From DASYXW01 sp035934405 (GTDB taxonomy: Bacteria; Acidobacteriota; Terriglobia; UBA7540): a stretch of 35,429 bases of DNA. Positions 25,144-33,046 of this stretch are shown here, one piece after another; within the stretch, counting starts at the first letter, position 1; each line of letters starts with the position of its first letter. Location: NCBI GenBank assembly GCA_035934405.1, contig DASYXW010000094.1, positions 1 through 35,429 of the forward strand, read 5' to 3'. The notes beneath the pieces are model-generated. The model made no database searches and had not been told where the DNA came from. It saw only the letters and a program-made list of their open reading frames with translations. The position numbers and the translations under genes were made by a program.

Positions 25144-25215
25144 CCCCAATACCGTTCGGGAGATTTGTGGGCGGGAATTTGATTCGGCTGTTCGGGGGTT
25201 ACGGCGCGGAAAGCC

Positions 25216-25240
25216 GCGGACCTCAAGAGCGGAGGTCCGC
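25216..25240. repeat. Hairpin GCGGACCTC/GAGGTCCGC
   Basis: A perfect 9-base stem with a 7-base loop (AAGAGCG). It begins exactly where similarity to repeat copy 1 ends. It lies in a gene-free stretch upstream of sqdB (24953-25410), where otherwise only the repeats listed here are seen. Confidence 0.5.
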
Positions 25241-25410
25241 GCTACCTTGCTGGAACTGTTTCACGGCTTCGAACCGATGTCTGGGCCACCCCGGCCCAAC
25301 TCCAATCGCTACGGCTGCTTCTGTTGGCCGCCGCTACACGGCCTAGGATTTTCCTGCTATGTTGTTTCTTGCGTTTACCCATAAGCGTAAGGACGGGGGA
25401 GGACTCTGTC

Positions 25411-26607
25411 ATGCGAATACTGATCCTGGGCGGTGACGGCTATCTGGGCTGGCCGACCGCCCTTTATCTCTCGGCGCGCGGGCACCACTTGGGCGTGGTG
25501 GACAACTTCGCCAAGCGGCGCTGGGAGCTGGAGTTGAACGTCGAGCCGCTCATCCCGATTCACACCTTGCAGGACCGCGTGAAGGCGTGGCGCGAGGTGG
25601 CCGGGAAGAGCGTCGAGCTTTTTGTCGGCGACCTGCGCAACTACGGCGTGGTGCGCGAGGCGCTGGAGACGTTCCATCCGGAGGCCATCGTCCACTACGG
25701 TGAGCAGCCCTCGGCGCCGTACTCGATGATGGACCACAATCGCGCCGTGTTTTCGCAGACCAACAACATTGTGGGCACACTTAACCTGCTGTGGGCGATG
25801 CGCGACGTGGCACACGACTGCCATTTGGTGAAGCTCGGCACGATGGGTGAATACGGCACGCCCAATATCGACATCGAAGAAGGCTTTCTCGAAGTCGAGC
25901 ACAACGGCCGCAAGGACGTGCTGCCTTACCCCAAGCAGCCCGGCTCGTTCTATCACCTCTCCAAGGTCCACGACAGCCACAACATTCTGTTTGCCTGCCG
26001 GATGTGGAAACTGCGCTCGACAGACTTGAACCAGGGCGTGGTGTACGGGATTGAGACCGACGAGACCGCGAAGGACCCGCGCCTCTCCACCAGCTTCCAC
26101 TACGACGAAGTGTTTGGCACGGCGCTCAACCGCTTCTCGGTGCAGGCCGTCGCCGGACTGCCGCTCACGGTGTACGGCCGCGGCGGGCAGACGCGCGGCT
26201 TCCTCAACATCCGCGACACGCTGCGCTGCGTCGAACTGGCGATTCTTAACCCGGCGCGCGCCGGCGAATATCGCGTGTTCAACCAGTTCACCGAGCAGTT
26301 CAATGTGCTGCAACTCGCCCAACTGGTAAGCGCGCAGGCCGCGAAGCTGGGCCTCACGACGAAGATTGAGCACCTGGAGAATCCGCGCATCGAGGCGGAG
26401 GAGCACTATTACAACGCCAGGCACCAGAAGCTGCTGGACCTGGGGCTCGAGCCGCATCTGCTCTCCGACGTGCTGCTTTCGAGCATGCTGGTGCGCGTCC
26501 GGGAGCACGCCGGGCGAATCAAGAAGGAGATTATCCTGCCGCATGTTCGATGGGGGGGCGGAAAAGCAGTAGCCAGTTCTCAGTTGCCAGTAGCCAGAAA
26601 GCAGTAG
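25411..26607 (+). CDS. sqdB: UDP-sulfoquinovose synthase
   Basis: 398 residues from ATG 25411 (GGGGGAGGA upstream). It converts UDP-glucose and sulfite to UDP-sulfoquinovose, the head group of the sulfolipid SQDG. Extended SDR fold: GGDGYLGW (7-14) binds NAD. LGTMGEYGTPNIDIEEG supplies Thr144, and SFYHLSKVHDSHNI supplies Tyr181 and Lys185. FGTALNRFSVQA, LTVYGRGGQTRG and EAEEHYYNARH also closely match plant SQD1. The sulfolipid synthase glycosyltransferase (SqdX type) is not in this window. The last residues (VASSQLPVARKQ) are encoded by a word array; the natural end is probably near LPHVRW. Confidence 0.9.
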   Translation: MRILILGGDGYLGWPTALYLSARGHHLGVVDNFAKRRWELELNVEPLIPIHTLQDRVKAWREVAGKSVELFVGDLRNYGVVREALETFHPEAIVHYGEQPSAPYSMMDHNRAVFSQTNNIVGTLNLLWAMRDVAHDCHLVKLGTMGEYGTPNIDIEEGFLEVEHNGRKDVLPYPKQPGSFYHLSKVHDSHNILFACRMWKLRSTDLNQGVVYGIETDETAKDPRLSTSFHYDEVFGTALNRFSVQAVAGLPLTVYGRGGQTRGFLNIRDTLRCVELAILNPARAGEYRVFNQFTEQFNVLQLAQLVSAQAAKLGLTTKIEHLENPRIEAEEHYYNARHQKLLDLGLEPHLLSDVLLSSMLVRVREHAGRIKKEIILPHVRWGGGKAVASSQLPVARKQ

Positions 26608-26640
26608 CCAGTTCCCAGTTCCCAGTTCCCAGTTGCCAGA
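26571..26640 (+). repeat. CAGTTGCC-word array, left of the four-helix gene
   Basis: Degenerate tandem words such as CAGTTCTCAGTTGCCAGTAG, then CCAGTTCCCAGTTCCC and AGTTGCCAG. The array begins inside the sqdB reading frame and ends about 10 bases before the next ATG. Its complement is repeated after that gene (27007-27115). Confidence 0.7.
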
Positions 26641-26650
26641 AGACACACCA

Positions 26651-27006
26651 ATGGGACAATCATACAAGGATCTTGTCGCATGGCAGAAAGCAGTCGCGTT
26701 GGCAACTGAGATCTATCGAGTGACAAGGACTTTTCCGAAAGAGGAGATCTACGGACTCACAAGTCAGATCCGGCGCGCGGCAGTATCTGTGGCGAGCAAT
26801 GTCGCTGAGGGCCAGGGGCGCCTGTCGAAAGGCGAATTCAGCAATTCCTGGGTCATGCGAGAGGCTCACTCATGGAGATTGAGACACAGGTCGTAATCGC
26901 AGCGAATCTCGGATACCTGGTTCAGGGTGAAGCGAACGGATTATTGAACAAATCAGCCGAAGTCGGCCGAATTCTCAACGGCTTGCTGGCGTCCATGAGA
27001 AAGTAA
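26651..27006 (+). pseudogene. Four-helix-bundle (23S-IVP-type) protein, frameshifted
   Basis: The first frame from ATG 26651 reads MGQSYKDLVAWQKAVALATE, then FPKEEIYGLTSQIRRAAVSV and ASNVAEGQGRLSKGEF. This is the four-helix-bundle family first seen as insertions in 23S rRNA genes. After GEF (about 26840) one base is missing; the other frame continues QFLGHARGSLMEIETQVVIA, then ANLGYLVQ to TAA 27004-27006. The total of 356 bases is one short of 119 codons. The family is helical and related to the Avd accessory protein of retroelements; its role is unclear. The gene is enclosed by CAGTTGCC-word arrays. Confidence 0.8.
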
Positions 27007-27115
27007 GTTGCCAGTTCTCAGTTGCCAGTCGTCAGTTCCCCGCTTTCCATCTGGCAACCCACCGGCTACTGGCAACCGGCAACTGGCAACTGGGAACTGG
27101 CCACTGGCAACTGAC
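27007..27115. repeat. CAGTTGCC-word array, right of the four-helix gene
   Basis: The first part repeats the left array in direct orientation (TTGCCAGTTCTCAGTTGCCA). The second part carries the complement (CTGGCAACCGGCAACTGGCA, then ACTGGGAACTGGCCACTGGC). The two parts can fold on each other. The array ends directly before the next ATG at 27118, leaving no visible ribosome site. Confidence 0.7.
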
Positions 27116-27117
27116 TT

Positions 27118-27732
27118 ATGGAGCTACTTCTTCTCGGCGCCGGAATGGGCGTGGTCGGCGGCCTGGTTCCGAGCCCGCTGCACTTGATTTCACTCTCGCA
27201 GATCGCGCTCGGCCGCCGGGCGCGCGCCGTCTATATTCTGCTCGGGCCACCGCTGGCGGTGGACGGCGCGCTCCTCGTCATCACGTTTTTCTTCTACCAG
27301 TACATTCCGCGAGGCATCGCCCACGATGTCGCTTACGCGGGGGGTGTGACCGTGATGGGCTTCGCGGTCTACTCGCTCGCCCAGATGCGCCACAAGAGCC
27401 GAGAGGAACTGGCGGAATCGCCGGCGCTCACTTACGCCAGCGTCACCGCCGCCACGCTCACCGAGGTCACGGCGCCGGGCACCTGGATCTTCTGGCTCAC
27501 GTTTGCCGGGCCGATTCTGGCCGAGGGACGAGCGCAGGGTTACTGGCATGTGGTTCCGTTTTTTGCCGGCAGCCTGGTGGGCTATTACGGCGCTGCTTTG
27601 GTCAGCCTGGGGCTGCTGGCCTGGGGCGCCGGCCTGCACAAACAATTCAAGCGCTACCTCATGCTCACCGCCAACCTCCTGCTCTTTGTCCTCGGCGTTT
27701 CCTACCTGCTGCGGGCATGGCTAGGCCGCTGA
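27118..27732 (+). CDS. LysE/RhtB-family transporter
   Basis: 204 residues with about six hydrophobic segments: LLLGAGMGVVGGLVPSPLHL, YILLGPPLAVDGALLVITFF, AGGVTVMGFAVYSLAQM, then a second half with APGTWIFWLTFAGPIL, VVPFFAGSLVGYYGAALVSL and YLMLTANLLLFVLGVSYLL. This is the pattern of LysE-type exporters of amino acids or other small molecules; the substrate cannot be told. The start codon follows the word array at once and no Shine-Dalgarno is seen, so an internal start is possible, although the N-terminal helix looks complete. Confidence 0.75.
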   Translation: MELLLLGAGMGVVGGLVPSPLHLISLSQIALGRRARAVYILLGPPLAVDGALLVITFFFYQYIPRGIAHDVAYAGGVTVMGFAVYSLAQMRHKSREELAESPALTYASVTAATLTEVTAPGTWIFWLTFAGPILAEGRAQGYWHVVPFFAGSLVGYYGAALVSLGLLAWGAGLHKQFKRYLMLTANLLLFVLGVSYLLRAWLGR

Positions 27733-27775
27733 GCGCCCCCAGGGGCCCTCCCCAAGCGCAGGGATGAAAATGCCA

Positions 27776-27799
27776 GATTAACTGAACGGTTAGTTAATC
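27776..27799. promoter_or_regulatory. Palindromic operator-like site GATTAACT..AGTTAATC
   Basis: Perfect 8-base arms (27776-27783 and 27792-27799) around GAACGGTT. The AT-rich symmetrical TTAACT..AGTTAA form resembles TetR-family operators. It lies between the transporter and the BON gene, about 70 bases before the predicted promoter at 27869. No regulator gene is adjacent. Confidence 0.4.
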
Positions 27800-27868
27800 G
27801 GCAACCTCAGCGCCCCGCCCGGCGTCTAAGCCAGTGAGCGCCGGCGAGCGAAGCGCAGGCGGATGGGA

Positions 27869-27897
27869 TTGCCCGGGCGGAGACAAAGCATTATGAT
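27869..27897 (+). promoter_or_regulatory. Probable promoter of the BON-domain gene
   Basis: TTGCCC (27869-27874), an exact 17-base spacer, TATGAT (27892-27897). Transcription would start near 27905, giving a leader of about 80 bases with a G-rich stretch before the ribosome site ATAGGAGG. Confidence 0.45.
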
Positions 27898-27984
27898 GCC
27901 CGCAGGGATTCGTAATCCCAACTGCAGGGGGGGCAGGCAGGGGGCAAGCCCGACGGGCTTCACGGAAACTATAGGAGGAAAAAC

Positions 27985-28728
27985 ATGCGGAAAACCAAAA
28001 TCTTTCTGATTGGCGTGGTGTTGGCGCTGACGACCGGAGTGGGGTGGGCGCAGAGCCACATTTCCAACTCGCAAATTATCGCTGAAATTCAAGACAAGCT
28101 TTACCACGCCAAGGTGCCTAAACACGGCGACGTTCAGGTGGCGTTCGAGAACGGCGCCGCGACGCTTACCGGAACGGTGGATAGTGTGGGCGTGAAAGAA
28201 GACGCCTTAAACGCGGCGCGAAAGGTGGACGACGTGACGTCGGTCGTTGACAACATTCGCGTCCACGCCGCCGACGTCACGCCTCGCCAAATCGTCGAGG
28301 CGGCGCGCAAGGAACTCGTCACCTACCCCTTCTTTTCGATTTTCGACTGGGCGTCGCTTACCGCCGAAGGCGGGACTCTGACCATCAGCGGCGCGGTGAC
28401 CCAACCCTATAAGAAAGGCGATATCGGCAATTTCCTCGAACATGTCAAGGGCGTGGAGACGCTCAACAACGAGCTCAAAGTGCTGCCCAATTCGCTCTTC
28501 GACGACCAGACTCGCCGGTCGATCGCGCGGGCCATTTTCCGCGACCCCTACTTTGTGAATTACGCCAACCAGGCGCTGCCGCCCATCCACATCGTGGTGG
28601 ACAACGGCAACGTCACGCTGGAAGGCGTGGTGAACTCCCCAGTGGACAAGGCGAAGGCGGAGAACGACGCGCGATTCGCGGCGACCTTTTTTTCCTTGAC
28701 CAACAACCTGCAGGTAGAAAGGCGGTAG
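27985..28728 (+). CDS. Periplasmic protein with three BON domains
   Basis: 247 residues from ATG 27985 with AGGAGG 7 bases ahead. The signal peptide is residues 1-22 (MRKTKIFLIGVVLALTTGVG, WA/Q). Three BON (OsmY-type) modules follow, at about 29-93 (VQVAFENGAATLTGTVDSV), 103-165 (SLTAEGGTLTISGAVTQPYK) and 173-246 (IHIVVDNGNVTLEGVVNSPV), each with the typical GxVxLxGxV strand turn. BON proteins bind phospholipid or envelope surfaces and often respond to osmotic stress. The exact role is unknown. It converges with the ompA-like gene, with a strong hairpin between. Confidence 0.85.
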   Translation: MRKTKIFLIGVVLALTTGVGWAQSHISNSQIIAEIQDKLYHAKVPKHGDVQVAFENGAATLTGTVDSVGVKEDALNAARKVDDVTSVVDNIRVHAADVTPRQIVEAARKELVTYPFFSIFDWASLTAEGGTLTISGAVTQPYKKGDIGNFLEHVKGVETLNNELKVLPNSLFDDQTRRSIARAIFRDPYFVNYANQALPPIHIVVDNGNVTLEGVVNSPVDKAKAENDARFAATFFSLTNNLQVERR

Positions 28729-28740
28729 GCGCCGGATATG

Positions 28741-28775
28741 CGGCTCCGCGGCGAGCGTTGCTCGCCGCGGAGCCG
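28741..28775. terminator. Perfect 16-base-pair hairpin between convergent genes
   Basis: CGGCTCCGCGGCGAGC (28741-28756), loop GTT, GCTCGCCGCGGAGCCG (28760-28775). It starts 12 bases after the BON stop and lies 60 bases from the end of the opposing OmpA-family gene, so it could end transcription from both sides. It has no T tract and shares its core with the dispersed palindrome at 291 and 3729, so it may be a REP element used as a terminator. Confidence 0.55.
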
Positions 28776-28835
28776 AGAGGGATGTTGAATGCAATATCGG
28801 ACTAGGGGCCGGTGGGCGACGCCCGGACTGACAAC

Positions 28836-30362
28836 CTACCGGCCACTCCCAGGAGCGGCTGGGGTGCTGACCGCGGCGCCGATCACCTCGCCAGAAAGCA
28901 CAAGTTCGACGCGACGGTTCAGTTGGCGGCCTACGACGGTATCATTCACCGCCACCGGATTTGCTTCGCCAAAACCATGCGCCGCCACCGAGCTGGCCGG
29001 CACACCCTGCTGCACCAGGAAGTCGCGCACTGACTCGGCGCGCTTCTCCGAGAGGGTCTCGTTTGTTTGCTCGCTGCCGACGTTGTCGGTGTAGCCGTCG
29101 ATCTCAACGTTGAGCCCCGGATAAGCCAGCAGGACACCCGCAACCTTCGCCAGCGCCTCACGGGCGCCTTGCTTCAGCTTGTACTGGCCGGTCTCGAAGA
29201 GAATGTCCGACATGTTCACGATCAGGCCGCGCTGAGTGTCGCGCGTCTGGAGAATCGTGTTCAATTGCTGTAGCAGCTTGGCCCGCATCGCAGCCTTTTC
29301 CTGCTCAGCTTGCTGCGCCTGCTGCTGGGCCTGGTCGGCGGCGGCGCGAGCGTCTGCCGTCTCAGCCTTCGCCTGCTGCTCCTGCGTTTGGGCGGCTTCG
29401 GTGGCGGCCTCGGCCTGAGCCTTCTCCTCGGTCGCCTGCTGGGCTTCGGCCTGCGCCTGCCGGGCCTGAGACTTGGCTGCCGCTGCCGTGTCGGCGGCGT
29501 CTTGCTGCTGCTGCGCCTGGAATTCCTGCTCCTGTTTCTTCACTGCGATCACTCGTGCGTCCTCAGCCATCTGCGCGGCTTCACGCGCCTCGGTGATAAC
29601 GGTCTTGCGGCTTCCCCGGCTCGCCTGGAAGTCCTCAGCGTTTTTCAAATCCAACCTGGCCTTGTCGAAACTGCCGGAGGCGTACTGCTTGGCTCCCGCC
29701 CAGCCGGCGATCCGCACGGCGTTGCGCGCTTCGTCGAGTTCCAGCGGGACGTTGGGTGCCAAGACGATAGGGTGCAAGTCGGACGGGCTCACGTTCAGAG
29801 TGTACTGGCCGCGTTGCAAGAGCTCGTACTTGGCGTCAACTTCCTCGATGGTTCCGTTGGTGTGACGGGTGACGAAGTTTTCCATTACCACCACGTCGCT
29901 CGGCTGGGTTACCGCGAAGTAAGGCTCGGCGGTAACGATGAGGCCGAAAGACTGCAGGCTGCTGCTGACGTCCAACTTGCTGTTGCCATCGTCGTTGGGC
30001 AGCACTTCACCGAGGTTCACCGGCCGCCCTTCGGGACTGATGGCCCACAAGACGTAAGTGAGATATTCCGGCCCAAACATGCTGGCGGGCCGCAGATGCT
30101 TGAATTCGGCATCGACGTGGATGGCACCCTGCTTACTCTGCACCTCCGCGGTTCCCCGAGCGTCGGGAAGAAGGCTGGTGCCGCGGAAATCAACCTTGGT
30201 CGAGCCGCTACGATGTTGGTAGTTGATCGCTTTGATCGAACGTGCGACGACCGTGATTCTGTAGATGGGAACGTCGCCGCGTGCAGGAGGCTCGGTTTGA
30301 GCCCACCCGGCGGCGGTCAAGAGCGAGACAAAAATAACAAGCATGAGTCTTGGCGTTTTCAC
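28836..30362 (-). CDS. OmpA-family envelope protein with coiled-coil stalk
   Basis: 508 residues from GTG 30362, chosen for AAGGAGG 5 bases ahead and the signal peptide that begins there (MKTPRLMLVIFVSLLTAAGW, A/QTEP). Residues about 25-215 form a unique N-terminal domain. A short helical module (AKQYASGSFDKARLDLKNAE) and about 130 residues of Ala/Gln/Glu-rich coiled coil (QATEEKAQAEAATEAAQTQE) follow. The C-terminal OmpA domain has DILFETGQYKLKQGAREALA, IDGYTDNVGSEQTN and GRQLNRRVEL, which bind peptidoglycan. It probably anchors the outer membrane or a surface complex to the wall. Confidence 0.85.
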   Translation of the reverse strand: MKTPRLMLVIFVSLLTAAGWAQTEPPARGDVPIYRITVVARSIKAINYQHRSGSTKVDFRGTSLLPDARGTAEVQSKQGAIHVDAEFKHLRPASMFGPEYLTYVLWAISPEGRPVNLGEVLPNDDGNSKLDVSSSLQSFGLIVTAEPYFAVTQPSDVVVMENFVTRHTNGTIEEVDAKYELLQRGQYTLNVSPSDLHPIVLAPNVPLELDEARNAVRIAGWAGAKQYASGSFDKARLDLKNAEDFQASRGSRKTVITEAREAAQMAEDARVIAVKKQEQEFQAQQQQDAADTAAAAKSQARQAQAEAQQATEEKAQAEAATEAAQTQEQQAKAETADARAAADQAQQQAQQAEQEKAAMRAKLLQQLNTILQTRDTQRGLIVNMSDILFETGQYKLKQGAREALAKVAGVLLAYPGLNVEIDGYTDNVGSEQTNETLSEKRAESVRDFLVQQGVPASSVAAHGFGEANPVAVNDTVVGRQLNRRVELVLSGEVIGAAVSTPAAPGSGR

Positions 30363-30593
30363 GTTATCCTCCTTGTCCCCTTCCGTTCCATCGACTGCAT
30401 CAATCCTCGGTGTGCGCAAGTGGCGTTCCATTTTCTCGCGCGCCTCACCAAACTACCTGCAGCCAACGCGTTACGTCAGCGAAGCGAGCGGAAGTAACCC
30501 GAACGGTACCGGCGGCTACTGTGTAAAATCTTCGCTACGGACGGGCTTTTCGACGGCGGAACTTCTTGGGGGTTGAAAATGGAGACGTGCTGG

Positions 30594-31328
30594 CTATTGA
30601 CGCTCAGCCGGCGCGCAACGGACGCCGTGCCGGAGGATGGGCTCGAGATCGGCAGCGAAGGCAGGCAGAAATTCGTCCGGCAGATACAGGAGGAAGGCGC
30701 GGAACGCCAGCATGGTTTCCTTGGTGATCAGGTCAAAGTCGTGAAAATCGAAGTCGAGCTGCCCCCAAAACTCCAGGGAGTGATCCAGCGCCCGCTCCCC
30801 TTGCCGCTGGGTGCTCTCGAAATCGGCCGACAGAGTCTCTACGGCCCGCCGAAGCACGCGAATATGAAGATGAAAGCGAAGCCTGGAGCGGAACACCAAC
30901 TGATCCAGCACTTCATGCATTCGGACGTAATCCAGCATGATTCGTGATCGGAAGCGGTGGGCGACCATGCTCCGGACCGGGAGCGGGACGCGGGCCGAGG
31001 GTAGGTGCTTGTTGATGACGGCGAGCAGTGCGGCCAGCAGTTCCGCCAGACGGCTCCACTCGTCAAGGGTCAGCCACGCCAGCCGCCAAGCAATTTCCTC
31101 GTGGTGGGAGTCGCGCTCTTCGATGGCGTCGTTCAGCGACACCCCCAGCATCGCCGACTGAGTTTCCATCTCTGCGGCTACCGGCTGGTAAACGCTCTCA
31201 CGAAGGGCGTCAAGAGGAGGCAAGCCCCGAAAGACAGAGGACTGCGGCGCGCCGAACCGGAGAAGCCGGCGCAGCAGCACTGCAACTACCAGCAGAACAA
31301 GTCCCCCTACCCCCCACCGCATCGCCAT
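30594..31328 (-). CDS. Membrane-anchored protein of unknown function
   Basis: 244 residues from ATG 31328. There is one N-terminal membrane helix (GVGGLVLLVVAVLLRRLLRF), then a soluble mostly helical domain rich in Arg, Leu and acidic residues (IAWRLAWLTLDEWSRLAELL, MLDYVRMHEVLDQLVFRSRL, SLEFWGQLDFDFHDFDLITK). No catalytic motif is seen and I do not recognise a family. It lies upstream of the OmpA-family gene in the same direction, separated by about 230 bases in which I see no further gene. Confidence 0.6.
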   Translation of the reverse strand: MAMRWGVGGLVLLVVAVLLRRLLRFGAPQSSVFRGLPPLDALRESVYQPVAAEMETQSAMLGVSLNDAIEERDSHHEEIAWRLAWLTLDEWSRLAELLAALLAVINKHLPSARVPLPVRSMVAHRFRSRIMLDYVRMHEVLDQLVFRSRLRFHLHIRVLRRAVETLSADFESTQRQGERALDHSLEFWGQLDFDFHDFDLITKETMLAFRAFLLYLPDEFLPAFAADLEPILRHGVRCAPAERQ

Positions 31329-31570
31329 AAGTTAGTCGTTCACAACACCCCTAACAACTGCCGCTAACTCTACCACACTTGTCAAGAACTTTTCAATTCA
31401 ACCCGACGGCGTCGTTTCACCACGTAAAACGACAGGCAGCCGGGGTCTGGAGCGCCGAGCTGCTGGGGGCTGGCGGAAAGGGGGTTCCTACGGCGGTTTT
31501 CCGGGAGAATTTCCCATGACGAGGTGTCTAACAACTGTTACCTTGAACTGACGATTCCAGGGAGGGGCCA
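31329..31570. other. Divergent intergenic region, no gene seen
   Basis: 242 bases between divergent genes, which must hold promoters for both. A TTGACA (complement of 31378-31383, in ACTTGTCAAG) is present on the minus strand, but no matching -10 at normal spacing was found. The next gene is preceded by CAGGGAGGGGCCA. Confidence 0.3.
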
Positions 31571-33022
31571 ATGACCGAACGCAATCGCCTTCAACCGCTC
31601 GCCGGAGCGGTCTTCATGGCGCTGTTCATGGTGGGAGGGGCTCGCGCCCAGCAAGGCCGGACCTCGACCGAGTCCGACCAGAAACAGGTGGCGGTGACCG
31701 TCTACAATTCTAATATTGCGCTCGTGCGTGACGTGCGCCGCGTGGACCTGCCGTCGGGCGAGGTCAACCTGCGCTTTATGGACATCGCGGCCAAGGTGAA
31801 TCCTGCCACCGTCCACATCGTGTCGCAGACTGCGCCCAAGGAGCTGACGGTACTCGAGCAGGACTACGAATACGATCTGCTGAACCCGCAGAAGCTCCTC
31901 AACAAGTACGTGGGCAAGGAAGTCACGCTGGTGCGGCGGCGATGGGAGAACATGTCAACAAAGGAAGAGGAGGTGCAGGCCACGCTGCTCGCCGACAATG
32001 ATAACCAGCCCGTGTGGAAAGTGGGCGGCCAGATTGTGACCGGCATGGACGCTGACCGCTACGTCTTCCCCGACCTGCCCGGTAATCTTTACAGCAAGCC
32101 CACGCTGATCTGGCTGCTCGACAATCGTCACGCCGGCGAGCAGACGGTGGAAGCGCAATACCTCACCGATGGGCTCAACTGGAACGCCGACTACGTGCTG
32201 ACCGTAGCCACCGACCAGAAGTCGGCCGACCTCAACGGCTGGGTGACTGTGGTCAATCAGACCGGGGCCGAATTCCGCAACGCGCTGCTTCAGCTTGTGG
32301 CTGGAGCCGTACATCGGGTGGAGCAGACCGTCCCCCGTGCCATGGACGTGCTGCGGCCGAGAGCCGGGTTAGCCGCTGCTCCGCCGCCGTTCCAGCAGGA
32401 AGCGATTTCGGAATACCACCTCTACACACTGAGCCGCCCCACCACCTTGCAGGACAACGAAACGAAACAAATCAGCCTGCTCGCGGCCAACGGCTTCCCG
32501 ATTGAAAAACACTTTGAGGTAAGCGGGCAGACGTACTACTACCAAAACCAAACGACACCCGGCGCGCCCATCAAGGACCCGGTGGAGGTCCACCTGAAAT
32601 TCAAGAACTCCGAGGCGACCGGGCTGGGTATGCCGCTGCCGGCCGGGACCGTGCGCGTCTACCAGAACGACTCGAAAGGCCGCGCGCAGTTCATCGGCGA
32701 GGATAGCATCGGCCACACGCCCAAGGACGAGAAGCTCGATCTCCACATCGGCAACGCCTTCGACGTGGTGGAAGAGCGGAAGCAGACGGACTACCAGAAG
32801 ATTGACCGCCACACCTCGGAGATGGCGTTCGAAATCACGTTGCGCAACCACAAGCCGGACCCGATCATGGTGGAGGTGAACGAGCCGTTCGGCGGCGACT
32901 GGACCATCGAGGACTCGAGCTTCAAGTACGAAAAGACGTCGGCCTTCTCGGCTCGGTTCATGGTGCCGGTGGCCGCCAACGGAACGTCGGTGCTGAAATA
33001 TCGAGTGCGAGTGCGCTGGTGA
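31571..33022 (+). CDS. Secreted DUF4139-domain protein
   Basis: 483 residues from ATG 31571 with GGGAGGGG 4 bases ahead. The signal peptide is about 1-26 (PLAGAVFMALFMVGGARA/QQ). The mature protein begins with a DUF4140-like strand region (VAVTVYNSNIALVRDVRRVD, LPSGEVNLRFMDI) and continues as DUF4139 (WLLDNRHAGEQTVEAQYLTD, LNWNADYVL, then a beta-rich C-terminal half with VRVYQNDSKGRAQFIGED). The family occurs in many Gram-negative bacteria and is linked to the cell envelope, but its function is not known. No neighbour gives a clue. The gene converges with queA, 24 bases apart. Confidence 0.8.
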   Translation: MTERNRLQPLAGAVFMALFMVGGARAQQGRTSTESDQKQVAVTVYNSNIALVRDVRRVDLPSGEVNLRFMDIAAKVNPATVHIVSQTAPKELTVLEQDYEYDLLNPQKLLNKYVGKEVTLVRRRWENMSTKEEEVQATLLADNDNQPVWKVGGQIVTGMDADRYVFPDLPGNLYSKPTLIWLLDNRHAGEQTVEAQYLTDGLNWNADYVLTVATDQKSADLNGWVTVVNQTGAEFRNALLQLVAGAVHRVEQTVPRAMDVLRPRAGLAAAPPPFQQEAISEYHLYTLSRPTTLQDNETKQISLLAANGFPIEKHFEVSGQTYYYQNQTTPGAPIKDPVEVHLKFKNSEATGLGMPLPAGTVRVYQNDSKGRAQFIGEDSIGHTPKDEKLDLHIGNAFDVVEERKQTDYQKIDRHTSEMAFEITLRNHKPDPIMVEVNEPFGGDWTIEDSSFKYEKTSAFSARFMVPVAANGTSVLKYRVRVRW

Positions 33023-33046
33023 AGTCGTCTGCTCGGTAGCACGGCC

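Larger units (their letters stand above)
24812..25221. repeat. Long direct repeat, copy 2
   Basis: Partner of 1-296 in direct orientation. It contains the start of the LNALRHG-family gene, its promoter, and the downstream TTTGATTCGGCTGTTCGGGG segment up to gcggac at 25216-25221. Compared with copy 1 it carries an insertion of roughly 115 bases between about 25050 and 25165 that includes the inverted-repeat element at 25063-25143. Confidence 0.8.

Noticed and set aside
26571..27115. Possible CRISPR array in the CAGTTGCC words
   Set aside because: The words are short, degenerate and in both orientations, with no regular spacers and no cas genes nearby.
29310..30497. 395-codon open frame antisense to the OmpA-family gene
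   Set aside because: The leucine-rich start is the complement of the Ala/Gln coiled-coil codons; no ribosome site.
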